A DNA stretch of 64,000 bases from Mycobacterium sp. GA-0227b (GCF_001499855.1 NZ_LQIK01000002.1:1-64000), one strand, 5' to 3'. Positions 1 through 9,875 are shown, counted from the stretch's first letter. The notes: generated by a model not told the origin, from the sequence alone. Numbers and translations: made by a program.

Positions 1-11
1 GGCGGCGGATC

Positions 12-548
12 ATGGTGACGTTGCTGTTGGTGTGTGCGCTGGTGTTGGCGGTACTGGCGTTCGTCGTGTTCGTAGTCGGCTACAACAAGCTGCGTGCCGC
101 CGATGTGCGAGTTGCCGAGGCGCTCAGCGGTATCGACGTCGAACTCACGCGCCGCGCATCGCTGATCCCAAGCCTCGTGCACACCGTGCAGACCTTCGCC
201 GCACACGAGAAGGGCATCCTCGACCACGTCACCAACGCCCGGGCGGCGTTGACCTCCGCGACGGCGGGTAAGTCGGTGGCCCAGCGCAGCGCCGCCGAGA
301 AGGACCTCGACGCCGCGCTGGCCCCGCTGCTGGCTCTCGGACAGGACTATCCGCAACTGAACTCGTCGAACAACTTCCTCAACTTGCAGGAGAACCTCAC
401 CGACAGCGAGAACAAGCTCGCGTTCGCGCGCCAGTACTACAACGATTCCGTCGCCACGCTGAACCGCTTGATCACCACGATCCCGTGGATGTTCGTCGCA
501 CCGCTGACCGGTGTCGCGGAGCGGGAGTACTACCAGACGCCGCGCTGA
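12..548 (+). CDS. LemA family membrane-anchored protein
   Basis: A 178-residue protein with one N-terminal transmembrane helix (about residues 3-24) followed by a helical extracytoplasmic domain. The LemA family signature is visible as YNKLRAADVRVAEALSGIDV right after the membrane segment, then the RRASLIPSLV stretch and the NNFLNLQENLTDSENKLAFARQ stretch near residues 118-140. Family members have about 180-200 residues, so this looks full length. The ATG is near the window edge, so its promoter and any upstream partner cannot be seen. The biochemical function of LemA proteins is not established; the assignment is to family only. Confidence 0.85.
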   Translation: MVTLLLVCALVLAVLAFVVFVVGYNKLRAADVRVAEALSGIDVELTRRASLIPSLVHTVQTFAAHEKGILDHVTNARAALTSATAGKSVAQRSAAEKDLDAALAPLLALGQDYPQLNSSNNFLNLQENLTDSENKLAFARQYYNDSVATLNRLITTIPWMFVAPLTGVAEREYYQTPR

Positions 549-581
549 ACACGCATCGGTATCCGCGCCGAATGCCCTCTC

Positions 582-587
582 TACACT
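582..587 (+). promoter_or_regulatory. -10 hexamer of leaderless fmt promoter
   Basis: TACACT ends exactly 6 bases before the fmt GTG. In mycobacteria a TANNNT -10 in this position places the transcription start on the first base of the start codon. Inferred from spacing; no -35 element is obvious. Confidence 0.6.
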
Positions 588-593
588 GGCGCG

Positions 594-1523
594 GTGCGCA
601 TCGTCTTCGCCGGGACGCCCGAGCCCGCCGTGCCGTCGCTGCGTCGGCTCGTCGAATCGCCACGTCATGACGTCGTCGCGGTGCTGACCCGCCCAGACGC
701 CGCCTCGGGCCGGCGCGGAAAACCGTCGCCGTCGCCGGTGGCCCGGTTCGCACTCGAGCACGACATCCCCGTGCTGCGGCCGCTCAAGCCCAACTCCGAT
801 GAGTTCGTCGCCGAACTGGCCGCGCTCGCCCCGGAGTGCTGCGCCGTCGTGGCCTACGGGGCCCTGCTGAAAGACACGTTGCTCACAGTGCCCGCCCACG
901 GCTGGGTCAACCTGCACTTCTCGCTGTTGCCCGCCTGGCGCGGGGCAGCGCCGGTGCAGGCCGCGATCGCCGCCGGCGACACCGTGACCGGCGCGACGAC
1001 GTTCCAGATCGAGCCGGCCCTCGACTCCGGGCCGGTCTACGGCGTGGTCACCGAAACCATCCGCCCCACCGACACCGCGGGTGAACTGCTTGAGCGGCTG
1101 TCGATTTCGGGTGCGGCGTTGCTGGAGACGACGCTCGACGGGATCGCCGACGGATCGCTCGCCGCGGTGCCACAGCCCTCGGACGGCGTGACGATCGCGC
1201 CGAAGATCACCGTCGACGAAGCCCGGGTGCGATGGGATCTGCCCGCACACGTCGTCGAGCGACGCATCCGCGCCGTCACACCGAACCCCGGTGCCTGGAC
1301 GATGTTCGGCGACCTACGGTTCAAACTCGGTCCCGTCAGCGTCGACGACCAGTCAGTAAGCCTGCCGCCCGGCATAATTCGGGCCGATCGCACCGGCGTG
1401 CGCATCGGCACCGCGTCCGCCCCCGTGCTGCTCGGCACGGTTCAGCCACCCGGTAAGAAGCCGATGAACGCGGCCGACTGGGCCCGCGGCGCCCGCCTCG
1501 ACGAAACGGCGCGAGCCGAATGA
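594..1523 (+). CDS. fmt: Methionyl-tRNA formyltransferase
   Basis: Transfers a formyl group from 10-formyl-tetrahydrofolate to initiator Met-tRNA in the cytoplasm. The 309-residue length fits the family. The catalytic triad region is visible: Asn106 and His108 in [15 protein letters not shown], and Asp144 in [10 protein letters not shown]. The N-terminal [15 protein letters not shown] is the Rossmann-type folate-binding start, and the C-terminal OB-like domain follows about residue 205. The GTG start is supported by a TACACT -10 six bases upstream and the lack of a Shine-Dalgarno, so the mRNA is probably leaderless. The stop overlaps the rsmB start as ATGA, which suggests translational coupling. 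This matches the fmt-fmu order of M. tuberculosis. Confidence 0.96.
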   Translation: MRIVFAGTPEPAVPSLRRLVESPRHDVVAVLTRPDAASGRRGKPSPSPVARFALEHDIPVLRPLKPNSDEFVAELAALAPECCAVVAYGALLKDTLLTVPAHGWVNLHFSLLPAWRGAAPVQAAIAAGDTVTGATTFQIEPALDSGPVYGVVTETIRPTDTAGELLERLSISGAALLETTLDGIADGSLAAVPQPSDGVTIAPKITVDEARVRWDLPAHVVERRIRAVTPNPGAWTMFGDLRFKLGPVSVDDQSVSLPPGIIRADRTGVRIGTASAPVLLGTVQPPGKKPMNAADWARGARLDETARAE

Positions 1524-2902
1524 CCCCGCCCCGCAAGCGGCCACGTCAGCGGCGCCAACCGCTCGACCCGGCGCGCCGCGCTGCATTCGACGTCCTGCGG
1601 GCGGTTTCGGAGAAGGACGCCTACGCCAACCTCGCACTGCCGGCCATCCTGCAGGATCGCGGGATCGGCGGCCGCGACGCCGCTTTCGCCACCGAACTCG
1701 CCTACGGGGCCTGCCGGACGAAAGGCCTGCTGGACGCCGTCATCGGCCGCGCCGCCGACCGTCCGCCGGACAGAATCGATCCTGTCCTGCTCGACCTGCT
1801 TCGACTCGGCACCTATCAGTTGCTGCGCACCCGGGTCGAGCAGCACGCCGCGGTGTCGACCACCGTGGAGCAAGCCGGAATCGAGTTCGATTCGGCGCGA
1901 GCCGGTTTCGTCAACGGCGTGCTGCGCACGATCGCGTCGCGGGACGAGCAGTCCTGGGTCGAGGAGCTGGCGCCCGACGCGACCACCGATCCGATCGGAC
2001 ATGCGGCGTTCGTCCACGCGCATCCACGCTGGATCGCCCAGGCCTTCACCGATGCGCTCGGCGCCGACGCCGGCGACCTCGACGCGCTGCTCGCCAGCGA
2101 CAACGCCCGACCGGCGGTTCACCTCGCGGCCCGGCCCGGCGCGTTGACCGCCGCGGATCTGGCCGCCCAGGTGGGCGGCACGGTCGGCCGCTATTCGCCG
2201 TACGCCGTGTATCTGACCGGTGGCGACCCGGGCCGGCTTCAGGCCGTGCGTGACGGCACGGCGCTGGTGCAAGACGAGGGCAGCCAGCTCGTGGCCCGCG
2301 CGCTCACGCTGGCCGAACTCGACGGCGACGACGGCGGCCGCTGGCTCGACCTGTGCTCGGGCCCTGGCGGTAAGACCGCCTTGCTCGCCGCGCTGGCCGG
2401 CGACGGACGCGTCACCGCGGTCGAGCCCGCGCCCGCACGGGCCGACCTCGTCGAGCAGAACACCCGCGGCCTCCCGGTCGAGGTGCTGCGCGTCGACGGC
2501 CGTGACCCCGGTGTCGAACCCGGCTTCGACCGGGTGCTGGTGGACGCGCCCTGCACGGGACTGGGCGCGCTGCGGCGCAGACCGGAGGCCCGATGGCGGC
2601 GTCAGCCCGGCGACGTGCCGCCGCTGGCCAAACTGCAGCGCGAACTGCTGGCCTCGGCGATTCGCCTGACGCGCCCGGGTGGCGTGGTGCTGTATGCGAC
2701 CTGTTCACCGCATCTGCCCGAGACCGTCGGTGTGGTCGCCGACGCGCTGCGCCGACACCCGGTGACCGCCCTGGACGCCCGGCCCTTGTTCTTCCCGGCG
2801 GGCGACGCCGCCGACAACCTCGGCGCCGGGCCGTATGTGCAGTTGTGGCCGCACCGGCACGGCACCGACGCCATGTTCGCGGCCGCGCTCAAAGTAGGGT
2901 AG
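1520..2902 (+). CDS. rsmB: 16S rRNA (cytosine-967-C5)-methyltransferase
   Basis: RsmB/Fmu family m5C methyltransferase acting on 16S rRNA. The first ~140 residues form a NusB-like RNA-binding domain ([14 protein letters not shown] at the start, HAAVSTTVE and [10 protein letters not shown] motifs). The C-terminal catalytic domain has the SAM loop [14 protein letters not shown] and the two catalytic cysteines, Cys345 in DAPCTG and Cys395 in [10 protein letters not shown]. Length is 460 residues, normal for the family. The ATG overlaps the fmt stop by four bases. The last bases of the gene contain the -10 of the next gene, rpe, so transcription is probably refreshed there. Confidence 0.94.
   Translation: MTPPRKRPRQRRQPLDPARRAAFDVLRAVSEKDAYANLALPAILQDRGIGGRDAAFATELAYGACRTKGLLDAVIGRAADRPPDRIDPVLLDLLRLGTYQLLRTRVEQHAAVSTTVEQAGIEFDSARAGFVNGVLRTIASRDEQSWVEELAPDATTDPIGHAAFVHAHPRWIAQAFTDALGADAGDLDALLASDNARPAVHLAARPGALTAADLAAQVGGTVGRYSPYAVYLTGGDPGRLQAVRDGTALVQDEGSQLVARALTLAELDGDDGGRWLDLCSGPGGKTALLAALAGDGRVTAVEPAPARADLVEQNTRGLPVEVLRVDGRDPGVEPGFDRVLVDAPCTGLGALRRRPEARWRRQPGDVPPLAKLQRELLASAIRLTRPGGVVLYATCSPHLPETVGVVADALRRHPVTALDARPLFFPAGDAADNLGAGPYVQLWPHRHGTDAMFAAALKVG
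2895..2900 (+). promoter_or_regulatory. -10 hexamer of leaderless rpe promoter inside rsmB
   Basis: TAGGGT ends 6 bases before the rpe ATG and lies in the final codons of rsmB. The spacing fits a leaderless internal promoter that would uncouple rpe-ribD from fmt-rsmB. Confidence 0.55.
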
Positions 2903-2906
2903 GCGC

Positions 2907-3584
2907 ATGCGAGGACCGCTTATTGCGCCGTCGATTCTGGCCGCCGACTTCGCCCGGCTCGCCGACGAGGCCGCGGCGGTGCCGGGTGCCGACTGGCTGC
3001 ACGTCGACGTGATGGACAACCACTTCGTGCCGAACCTGACCATCGGTCAGCCGGTCGTCGAGGCGCTGCTGAAGGTGACCGACATTCCGATGGACTGCCA
3101 TCTGATGATCGACAACCCCGATCGGTGGGCACCGCCGTACGCCGAAGCGGGCGCGTACAACGTGACCTTCCACGCCGAGGCCACCGACAACCCCGTCGGC
3201 GTCGCCCGCGACATCCGGGCGGCGGGCGCCAAGGCGGGACTCTCGGTCAAGCCCGGAACTCCGCTGGAGCCGTATCTGGAGATCTTGCCGGAGTTCGACA
3301 CCCTGCTGATCATGTCGGTGGAGCCGGGCTTCGGCGGCCAGAAGTTCATCCCCGAGGTGCTGGTCAAGGTCGGCACGGCCCGGCGTCTCGTGGACGCAGG
3401 CGAGCTGACGATCGTCGTCGAGATCGACGGCGGCATCAACGCGGACACCATCGAGCAGGCCGCCGAGGCGGGAGTGGACTGCTTCGTCGCGGGGTCGGCC
3501 GTCTACAGCGCAGAGGACCCCGCGGCGGCGGTGGAATCGTTGCGCCGTCAAGCCGCCGCCGCGTCCAACCACCTGCGCCTATGA
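2907..3584 (+). CDS. rpe: Ribulose-phosphate 3-epimerase
   Basis: Interconverts ribulose 5-phosphate and xylulose 5-phosphate in the non-oxidative pentose phosphate pathway. The 225-residue TIM-barrel protein has all family motifs: [10 protein letters not shown] at the start, the metal/catalytic [10 protein letters not shown] with its Asp, the HLMI histidine, [10 protein letters not shown], and the phosphate-binding EIDGGI and FVAGSAVY loops. The start ATG has a TAGGGT -10 six bases upstream. Its stop overlaps the ribD ATG (ATGA). Ribulose 5-phosphate is also the substrate of RibB, a plausible metabolic reason for grouping rpe with riboflavin genes. Confidence 0.96.
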   Translation: MRGPLIAPSILAADFARLADEAAAVPGADWLHVDVMDNHFVPNLTIGQPVVEALLKVTDIPMDCHLMIDNPDRWAPPYAEAGAYNVTFHAEATDNPVGVARDIRAAGAKAGLSVKPGTPLEPYLEILPEFDTLLIMSVEPGFGGQKFIPEVLVKVGTARRLVDAGELTIVVEIDGGINADTIEQAAEAGVDCFVAGSAVYSAEDPAAAVESLRRQAAAASNHLRL

Positions 3585-4582
3585 ACCTCGAGGCCGCGAT
3601 GCGGCTGGCGATCCAACAGGCCGACAAGGCCAAGGGCGCCACCTACCCCAATCCGCCTGTGGGAGCGGTCATTCTGGATCGCGACAACGAGGTGGCAGGG
3701 GTCGGCGCGACCGAACCGCCCGGCGGTCCGCACGCCGAGGTGCTCGCGCTGCGCCGGGCGGGTGAGCGCGCCGTCGGCGGCACCGCCGTCGTGACACTCG
3801 AGCCGTGCAATCACCACGGCCGGACCCCGCCGTGTGTCGACGCCCTTGTCGCAGCGGGTATTTCGACAGTTGTCTACGCGGTGGCCGATCCGAATCCGGT
3901 CGCCGCCGGGGGAGCGGCACGACTTGCCGACACGGGGCTGACAGTGGCCGCGGGTGTGCTCGCCGACGCCGTGGCGGGTGGTCCGTTACGCGAGTGGTTG
4001 CACAAGCAACGCACCGCTGCACCGCATGTGACGTGGAAGTTCGCGACAAGCGTCGACGGTCGCAGCGCGGCGGCGGACGGCAGCAGCCAGTGGATCACGA
4101 GCGAAGCCGCGCGCGCCGACGTACACCGCAGGCGTCGGGTGGCCGATGCGATCGTGGTGGGCACCGGCACGGTGTTCGTCGACGACCCGGTGCTCACCGC
4201 GCGGTTGCCGGACGGTACGCTGGCCGACCGTCAGCCATTGCGGGTCGTTGTGGGCGAACGTGAAATCTCCTCGGAAGCAAGGGTTCTCAACGACGATTCG
4301 CGCACGATGGTGATCCGCACCCACGACCCGCATGAGGTCATCAAGGCGCTTTCCGACCGCACCGACGTGCTGCTCGAGGGTGGCCCCACATTGGCGGGAG
4401 CCTTCTTGCGCGCGGGGGTCATCGACCGCATCCTGGCCTACGTGGCGCCAATCCTGTTGGGCGGCCCGATAACCGCCGTCGACGACGTCGGGGTGCTGAG
4501 CATCGCGCACGCCCAGCGGTGGCGGTTCGACGGGATCGAACCGATCGGTCCCGACGTGCTCCTCAGCCTCGTTCCGGGGTAG
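3581..4582 (+). CDS. ribD: Bifunctional riboflavin pathway deaminase/reductase
   Basis: Deaminates the pyrimidine intermediate made by GTP cyclohydrolase II and then reduces its ribosyl side chain, in the cytoplasm. The 333-residue protein has an N-terminal cytidine-deaminase-like zinc domain (HAE near residue 50 and [12 protein letters not shown] near residue 75) and a C-terminal RibD reductase domain ([37 protein letters not shown]). The frame stays open much further upstream, but the ATG overlapping the rpe stop (ATGA) gives the family-standard N-terminus [11 protein letters not shown]. The 3' end overlaps the convergent ABC ATPase gene by 20 bases. Confidence 0.95.
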   Translation: MNLEAAMRLAIQQADKAKGATYPNPPVGAVILDRDNEVAGVGATEPPGGPHAEVLALRRAGERAVGGTAVVTLEPCNHHGRTPPCVDALVAAGISTVVYAVADPNPVAAGGAARLADTGLTVAAGVLADAVAGGPLREWLHKQRTAAPHVTWKFATSVDGRSAAADGSSQWITSEAARADVHRRRRVADAIVVGTGTVFVDDPVLTARLPDGTLADRQPLRVVVGEREISSEARVLNDDSRTMVIRTHDPHEVIKALSDRTDVLLEGGPTLAGAFLRAGVIDRILAYVAPILLGGPITAVDDVGVLSIAHAQRWRFDGIEPIGPDVLLSLVPG

Positions 4583-5579
4583 CTGCTTCCTCGGCGGCCA
4601 GCGGGCGGTGCTCGATGAGCTCGCGTACCCCGGCCGCCCCCAGCTGTTCTCGGAATGCCTGCACCGTGTATCCCACGACCGTCGCGTCGGTGCGCGCCTG
4701 CGCGGTCGCCGACCGCGGCAGGTGGAACAGTGGGCCGATCTCGCCGAAGTAGTCGCCCTTGGTCGCCAGCTTCAGCATCTCCTCGCTGCCGCCGGGAAGC
4801 GCACGCACGATCTCGATCTCACCCTCGGTCACGACGTAGATGAGGTCGCCCATCGTGCCCTGCTCGAAGAGCACCTGACCCGCCTCCAACTCGACGCTCT
4901 CTGGCGGGCGATCCACCGACGCGAAGTCGGGCACCATCTCGACAACGCGATCGGCCAACGGCAGGATCCGGCTGTCGTGTGTCGCGACGACCACCATCCG
5001 GGAGCCGGAGGCCAACTCGCGGATCAGCTTCAGCACCTCCTCGACCTGAATGAAATCCAGGTGCGCGGTGGGCTCGTCGGCCAGGATCAGCGGCGGGTCC
5101 AATGCGATCGCGCGGGCCACCGCCACCCGCTGTTGCTGCCCGCCGCTGAGATCGCCGGGCCGGTGGTTGAGCCGGTCCTCCAGACCAACCCTGCCCAGCA
5201 ACTGTTCGGCGCGCTTGCGCGAGGCACGACGCGACATGCCCGAAGCGCGCAGCGGCACCATCACGTTCTCGACCGCGGTGAGGCTCGGCACGAGGTTGAA
5301 CGCCTGAAAGACGAACCCCACAGTCTCGCGCCGGTATGTACCAAGGTCCTTGGCGCTCAACGATGTCACGTCGACGTCGCCGAACTTGATTGCGCCATCG
5401 GTGGGTTGCAGGATCCCGCCGAGGCAGGACAACAGCGTCGTCTTCCCGCATCCGCTCGGTCCCATCAGAATCACCAGCGAGCCCGCCGCGACATCGAGGT
5501 TCAGGCCGTCGATCGGCCGCACCTTGTGCCCGCCGCTGGAGTACTCGACCACGAGGTTCTGAATCGACAGATCACCCAT
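4563..5579 (-). CDS. ABC exporter ATPase fused to a cyclic-nucleotide-binding domain
   Basis: 338-residue cytoplasmic ATPase of the LolD/MacB type with an extra regulatory domain. ABC domain, residues 1-215: Walker A GPSGCGKTT at 40-48, Q-loop Gln92, signature LSGGQ at 144-148, Walker B LILADEP at 164-170, switch His201. Residues about 225-320 form a CAP-like cNMP-binding domain; its phosphate-binding cassette FGEIGPLFHLPRSATA at 278-293 keeps the Glu and Arg that contact cyclic nucleotide phosphate. The FtsX-type permease gene lies 3 bases upstream in the same operon. M. tuberculosis has similar fusions (Rv0073, Rv2564). The exported substrate is unknown; cAMP gating is an inference from the intact cassette. 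Confidence 0.9.
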   Translation of the reverse strand: MGDLSIQNLVVEYSSGGHKVRPIDGLNLDVAAGSLVILMGPSGCGKTTLLSCLGGILQPTDGAIKFGDVDVTSLSAKDLGTYRRETVGFVFQAFNLVPSLTAVENVMVPLRASGMSRRASRKRAEQLLGRVGLEDRLNHRPGDLSGGQQQRVAVARAIALDPPLILADEPTAHLDFIQVEEVLKLIRELASGSRMVVVATHDSRILPLADRVVEMVPDFASVDRPPESVELEAGQVLFEQGTMGDLIYVVTEGEIEIVRALPGGSEEMLKLATKGDYFGEIGPLFHLPRSATAQARTDATVVGYTVQAFREQLGAAGVRELIEHRPLAAEEAATPERG

Positions 5580-5582
5580 GCG

Positions 5583-6632
5583 TCAGGGTCCTCCGAATGC
5601 CATCGCCGGATCAACGGACACCGCGCGGTGCAGTCCGGCCGCGCTGGCGATCAGGCCGATCACGACCGCGATCACCGGCAACGCGACGAACGCCTGCGTC
5701 GGGATGATGACCTGCATGGGAAACAGGGGCCCGAGCAACAGCGACAGCCCCGCCCCGACCAAAGCGGCCAGCAACGCCACGATCACCGCTTGTAGCGCCA
5801 GCCCGGCCATCACCGAACGCGTCGGTACGCCAATCGCTTTGAACACGGCAAAATCTCGTAGCCGTTCGAGCGCAGACAGGTAGATGACCGAACCCACGAT
5901 CAACGCCGCGACGATCCACAGCAGGATCGCGACGATGGTGATCGAGTTGACCGCGACCTTCAGCGGCCGAAGCAGATCCTCGATCGCGCCCGCGCGGTCG
6001 ACCGCGCGATAGCCGTCCGGCACCCGCTCGAGTGACCCGCGAACCCCGATGGACGCGACCAGCGGCTCACCGCCGTAGATCAGCCGCTGCGCTCCCTGTG
6101 TGGTGAGGAACACGTTGGGCAGGTTCGCCAGCGCGGTCGAGTTCTCAACGAGGCCGACGATACGCAACGTCCGGGAAGCGATCTCGACTTCATCGCCGAC
6201 ACCGCGGCCCAGCGTGGTCGACACCGCCACTTCGTCGGGATCCGTGGGCACGCGCCCTTCCGCCACGGCCGGCATGCCCGGACCGCGTTCCGGCGCACCG
6301 AAGATGTCGACATTGCGCGTCTCACCGTCCAGAGTCGCGGTGCCACCGGCATAGGCCAGGGGAGCGGCCGCGTCGACGCCGGGTGCCGCGGCGATGCGCC
6401 GCAATTCGGTGGGCGCGAACGGTGTCGCGCCCACGAAGGGACCCGATGCGCCGGCTTTGACGATGAACTGGTCGACCCCGAGCGAGTCGACCGTACGCTC
6501 GGCCTCGGTCTGGAAACCGTTGGCCAATCCGGTCAGAACGAGCGTCATCCCGAAGATGATCGCGGTGGACAGCACCGCGATCGCGAAACGCCGCCTTCTC
6601 CACTGCATGTCGCGAAGCGCGACGAGGAGCAT
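5583..6632 (-). CDS. FtsX-like ABC transporter permease
   Basis: 349-residue membrane permease of the MacB/LolCE type. One transmembrane helix near the N-terminus (about residues 17-35) is followed by a large extracytoplasmic domain (about 40-225), then three helices in the C-terminal FtsX domain (about 232-255, 275-305 and 318-335) containing the typical LSALERLRDFAVFKAIGVPTR coupling region. It is the first gene of a two-gene operon with the cNMP-domain ATPase 3 bases downstream; together they would form a homodimeric exporter. An internal Met at residue 9 is an alternative start. Substrate unknown; lipids, lipoproteins or small molecules are all possible for this class. Confidence 0.88.
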   Translation of the reverse strand: MLLVALRDMQWRRRRFAIAVLSTAIIFGMTLVLTGLANGFQTEAERTVDSLGVDQFIVKAGASGPFVGATPFAPTELRRIAAAPGVDAAAPLAYAGGTATLDGETRNVDIFGAPERGPGMPAVAEGRVPTDPDEVAVSTTLGRGVGDEVEIASRTLRIVGLVENSTALANLPNVFLTTQGAQRLIYGGEPLVASIGVRGSLERVPDGYRAVDRAGAIEDLLRPLKVAVNSITIVAILLWIVAALIVGSVIYLSALERLRDFAVFKAIGVPTRSVMAGLALQAVIVALLAALVGAGLSLLLGPLFPMQVIIPTQAFVALPVIAVVIGLIASAAGLHRAVSVDPAMAFGGP

Positions 6633-6678
6633 GTTCGCGACGTTACCCAGGGGCGTCGGTCGGTGGGCCGGGTTTCGG

Positions 6679-7233
6679 CTACTTGGCGAAAGCGCTCACC
6701 AGCGTGTTGCAGAACGCAGGCAGATCATCCGGTTTGCGGCTGGACACCAAAGTGTTTGGCCCGCGCGAGCATTCGACCACTTCGTCGTCGACCCAGTTGG
6801 CTCCCGCGTTGACGAGGTCGGTCTTCACGCTCGGCCACGATGTCATGGTGCGTCCACGCACCACGTCCGCCTCGATCAGCGTCCAGGGTCCGTGGCAGAT
6901 CACCGCCACCGGCTTGGCCGCATCGAAGAAACTTTTCGTGAACGCGACCGCGGCGGCGTTCATGCGGAGGTTGTCGGGGTTGGCGACGCCTCCCGGCAGC
7001 ACCAGGCCCGCGTAGTCGGACGCCGACACCGAATCGGCGGATTTCTCGGCCTCGAACGTGTCGGCCGGGGTGAGATGATTGAACGCCTGAATCTTGCCGA
7101 CCTCCGTCGACACCAGCTCCGGGGTGCCGCCGGCCTGTTCGACGGCCTCCCACGGTTCGGTCAACTCCACCTGCTCGACGCCTTCGGGTGCGACCAGGAA
7201 CGCAATCTTCTTGCCAGTCAGTGAACTTGCCAT
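6679..7233 (-). CDS. DJ-1/PfpI family protein
   Basis: 184-residue class I glutamine-amidotransferase-like protein. The nucleophile elbow is visible as VICHGPW with Cys113 and His114, and the N-terminal KKIAFLVAPEGVEQVELTEP supplies the conserved Glu that pairs with the Cys. Relatives include PfpI, YhbO and general stress protein 18, variously described as proteases, glyoxalases or deglycases; the exact activity here cannot be told. The reading frame extends 81 codons upstream, but the chosen ATG follows a good ribosome site (GGAGAAAG) and gives the standard N-terminus. It lies 46 bases upstream of the ABC permease gene on the same strand and may be co-transcribed with it. Confidence 0.88.
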   Translation of the reverse strand: MASSLTGKKIAFLVAPEGVEQVELTEPWEAVEQAGGTPELVSTEVGKIQAFNHLTPADTFEAEKSADSVSASDYAGLVLPGGVANPDNLRMNAAAVAFTKSFFDAAKPVAVICHGPWTLIEADVVRGRTMTSWPSVKTDLVNAGANWVDDEVVECSRGPNTLVSSRKPDDLPAFCNTLVSAFAK

Positions 7234-7307
7234 CAGCTTTCTCCGTTGACGTGGGTGTGACCGCACGCATACCCGGCGCGGCAAGGAGCCAATCAGCACG
7301 TTTCGTC

Positions 7308-7321
7308 GGTACACTCGTACC
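7308..7321. promoter_or_regulatory. Palindrome overlapping a -10-like hexamer
   Basis: GGTAC-ACTC-GTACC is a perfect 5-base inverted repeat in the gap between the PfpI gene and the small ORF. A -10-like TACACT (7310-7315) on the plus strand lies inside it. It could be an operator for either divergent gene. No regulator was identified. Confidence 0.35.
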
Positions 7322-7402
7322 AGAGTGGGCCGCAGCGCCCCTGCTGTAATCGCGCCTTCACCGACGATTTGCGCGCAGGTGAGCACGAACAAAGGACGAC
7401 CC

Positions 7403-7558
7403 ATGACTGCACTGCAGGACTGGCTCAGCATTCGCCCAATGGACCCCCGAAGCCTCGCGGCCTTGATCTGCGACACCTTGCGGGGTGATGCCGCCGAGGA
7501 GAAGGCCGCCCGGCCAGCCGAGCCCGCGCTGTTGCGCCCCGGCCTCGAGCGCTGCTAG
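7403..7558 (+). CDS. Small hypothetical protein (51 aa)
   Basis: An unrecognised 51-residue ORF starting [18 protein letters not shown] and ending in RPGLERC. Support: a ribosome site AAAGGACG 6-7 bases before the ATG, a TACACT -10 candidate about 90 bases upstream, and a stop that overlaps the P55 stop by four bases, as is common for neighbouring genes here. The C-terminal half is charged and Ala/Glu rich; no signal peptide or membrane helix is seen. The frame is also open upstream from a GTG at 7325. Conservation in other mycobacteria would decide whether it is real. Confidence 0.45.
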   Translation: MTALQDWLSIRPMDPRSLAALICDTLRGDAAEEKAARPAEPALLRPGLERC

Positions 7559-9162
7559 AGGCCGCTGACCGAGTCTGCGTCGGCTTTCTCGCCTACGGCC
7601 GCCGGTTCGTCGGCATGCTCGTTCCTGCCGCTGATCAGCAGTCCGAGCAAGGCGCCGGCGACGCAGACCACCGCTGTTGCCAGAAAAATAACCCCATACT
7701 GCATGGTGTAGGCCTCCACGGTCGCCCGTGAAAGTCGCGCGGCTTGAGCGGCCATCAACCCGCCGGGGGTATCTGCCGTTGGGGCCGGTAGGGCGTCGAG
7801 GCGCTCCTCCAGGAACTGATTGAACTTGTACAAGCCCCATGCCGTCAGCGCGGCCAGGCCGATCAGCATGCCGATCATGCGTGCCACCACGACGGCGGCC
7901 GAGGCGATGCCGTGCTGAGCCGCCGGCACCACTCGTAGTGTCGCCGAGGTCAGCGGCCCGATCACCAGGCCCAGTCCGAAGCCCGCGATCGCAAGGTCGG
8001 TGTCGAGCACCGGTAGGGCGACAAAGCCGAGGTCGTGGTGGGTGGTCAGCACATCGACCCCCCAGTTCGAGATCAGCCAGTACCCGCCGGCGGCGATCAT
8101 GAGGCCCGCGAAGGCGACGATGCGATCGCCGATCCGGGTGGCGATCCAGCCGCCGATGACCGCACCGATCGGCAGCGCGATCAGGAAGCGCAGCAGCAGA
8201 AGAACCGCTCCGTTCTGGTCCTCACCGAGCACGCCCTGTCCGAACAGTTCGACGTTGACGAGCGTCACCATCAGCGCGGCGCCCGCGCACAGCGACGCCC
8301 CCAGCGCGGCGAGGAATGGCCGGAAGTGGACGCCGGCCGGCTCGATCAGCCGGGTGCGGGCGAACCGCTCCCAAACGAAGAACAACACCAGGGCGAGCGC
8401 CGCGGCCAGGAGCACCGGCAGCCCGTAGCTCGGCAGGATCTTCTTGCCGTCGGGAGCGGGGTTGTACAGCCCGATCACCGTCAGGCCGAGCGCGACGGCG
8501 AGCAGTACTCCGCCGACCACGTCCACCCGTTCCGGGTCTTCGGACTTGAGGCGGGCGGGCAGGCTGAAATGAATCAGCACCATCGCCACGAGCGCGAGCG
8601 GCACATTGATCCAGAACACGTCTCGCCAGGTGTTCAGGAGTGCGACCACGCCGATGCCGTAGAGCGGGCCCAACACACTGCCCAATTCCTGCGCGGCGCC
8701 GATCCCGCCCAGTACCGACGCCCGATTACGGGTGGCCCACAGGTCTGCGGCCAGCGCCAGCGTGACCGGCAGCAACGCGCCGCTCGCGACGCCTTGAATC
8801 GTGCGGCCGACCACCATCGGAACCAGGTCGTTCGACATCGCGGTGACGACGGAACCGACCGCGAACCCTGCCAGGCTCAGCTGCAGGATGAACTTGCGGC
8901 CGAACCGGTCCGAGGCGCGGCCCAGCAGCGGCATGGCCGCGATGTAGCCCAGCAGATAACAGGTGATGATCGGAGTCACCCGTTGCAGCTGGTTCACCGG
9001 GATGCTGAGGTCGACGATGATGTCCCTGATGATGGCGACGACGACGTAAGTGTCCAGCGCGCCGAGCAGCACCGCGAGGCCGCCCGCACTGATCGCGATC
9101 CGGCGATTCGACCTCGTCGTTGGCGTCGTCTCGGCGTCAGCGGCTCCTACTGAAACCGACAT
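7555..9162 (-). CDS. MFS efflux transporter P55
   Basis: 535-residue major facilitator protein of the DHA2 type with about 14 transmembrane helices, homologous to M. tuberculosis P55 (Rv1410c). Family motifs: RISAGG-like N-terminus leading into helix 1, the motif A region [14 protein letters not shown] after helix 2, and the motif C-like stretch [18 protein letters not shown]55 works with the lipoprotein LprG in moving triacylglycerides and lipoglycans to the outer layers and affects drug tolerance. Its ATG overlaps the lprG stop by one base (TGATG), so the two are a coupled operon; that overlap, rather than the upstream in-frame start, fixes the N-terminus. Confidence 0.93.
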   Translation of the reverse strand: MSVSVGAADAETTPTTRSNRRIAISAGGLAVLLGALDTYVVVAIIRDIIVDLSIPVNQLQRVTPIITCYLLGYIAAMPLLGRASDRFGRKFILQLSLAGFAVGSVVTAMSNDLVPMVVGRTIQGVASGALLPVTLALAADLWATRNRASVLGGIGAAQELGSVLGPLYGIGVVALLNTWRDVFWINVPLALVAMVLIHFSLPARLKSEDPERVDVVGGVLLAVALGLTVIGLYNPAPDGKKILPSYGLPVLLAAALALVLFFVWERFARTRLIEPAGVHFRPFLAALGASLCAGAALMVTLVNVELFGQGVLGEDQNGAVLLLLRFLIALPIGAVIGGWIATRIGDRIVAFAGLMIAAGGYWLISNWGVDVLTTHHDLGFVALPVLDTDLAIAGFGLGLVIGPLTSATLRVVPAAQHGIASAAVVVARMIGMLIGLAALTAWGLYKFNQFLEERLDALPAPTADTPGGLMAAQAARLSRATVEAYTMQYGVIFLATAVVCVAGALLGLLISGRNEHADEPAAVGEKADADSVSGL

Positions 9163-9863
9163 CAGGCCGCCGGCGGCTTGGTGACGGTCACCGGCTTGCC
9201 CCACTCCGACAGCGTCATGGTGATGCTGGTGTCTGGGGCGGTCTGCAGCTTGACCTGGGCCAGCTTGTGGTCGCCGTCCTCAGCGATCCACGCGGTTCCG
9301 GGCACCGGACCGGTCGCGCCGATCTGCGGCGCGATCTTGTTGACCGCGTCGGCGCTGACGTTTCCGGTGATGCGGACGGTCTCGACACCGTTGATCGTTT
9401 CGCGGCCCTCGGCCTTCGCGTCGGAGAAGTTGGCGAGCACGTTGGCCACGCCCGTCTCGGGATTGAGGATGAGCGAGGCGTCGTAGATTTCGGCGGCCGG
9501 GCCGAAATTCGACAAGCCGGCGCCCGGAGTCAGCGAGGCGTAGAGGTCGCCGTCAACGACCTTGAACTCCACGCCTTCGAGGCGCTGGCCCATCATCAGG
9601 AGATTGACCTTGCCTTCGGCGGAGAAAACCGGAGCGTTGCTCAGGTCGCCTTCGAGCATCTCGATCGGCAGCTTTTCGGACGGGCCCTCCATCGTCAGCT
9701 TCATGTGCGCGCTGGTCTGGTTCTTTGTGGTTTGGCTGGATTGCTGCAGGAGCGTCGCGGCATCCGGAAGGTCTTTGGCGGATTCCTCCGACTTGGAGCA
9801 CCCCGCGAGGAAGGCGACGGCGGCGGCCAGGGTTGCGACGATCAGCATGAGGCGCTTGGGCAT
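9162..9863 (-). CDS. lprG: Lipoprotein LprG
   Basis: 233-residue lipoprotein of the LppX/LprAFG family. The signal peptide runs [22 protein letters not shown] with lipobox LAGC at 19-22, so Cys22 is lipidated and the mature protein is anchored to the outer face of the plasma membrane. The rest forms a beta-sheet pocket that in M. tuberculosis LprG binds triacylated glycolipids and triacylglycerol, handing them on together with P55, encoded immediately downstream. The frame is open far upstream, but the chosen ATG has a TACGAT -10 six bases before it and gives a normal lipoprotein start. The gene is divergent from ribE with 70 bases between. Confidence 0.94.
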   Translation of the reverse strand: MPKRLMLIVATLAAAVAFLAGCSKSEESAKDLPDAATLLQQSSQTTKNQTSAHMKLTMEGPSEKLPIEMLEGDLSNAPVFSAEGKVNLLMMGQRLEGVEFKVVDGDLYASLTPGAGLSNFGPAAEIYDASLILNPETGVANVLANFSDAKAEGRETINGVETVRITGNVSADAVNKIAPQIGATGPVPGTAWIAEDGDHKLAQVKLQTAPDTSITMTLSEWGKPVTVTKPPAA

Positions 9864-9869
9864 GAGTGC

Positions 9870-9875
9870 ATCGTA
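9870..9875 (-). promoter_or_regulatory. -10 hexamer of leaderless lprG promoter
   Basis: On the minus strand TACGAT is followed by six bases and then the lprG ATG. The spacing indicates a leaderless lprG-P55 transcript. Confidence 0.6.
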
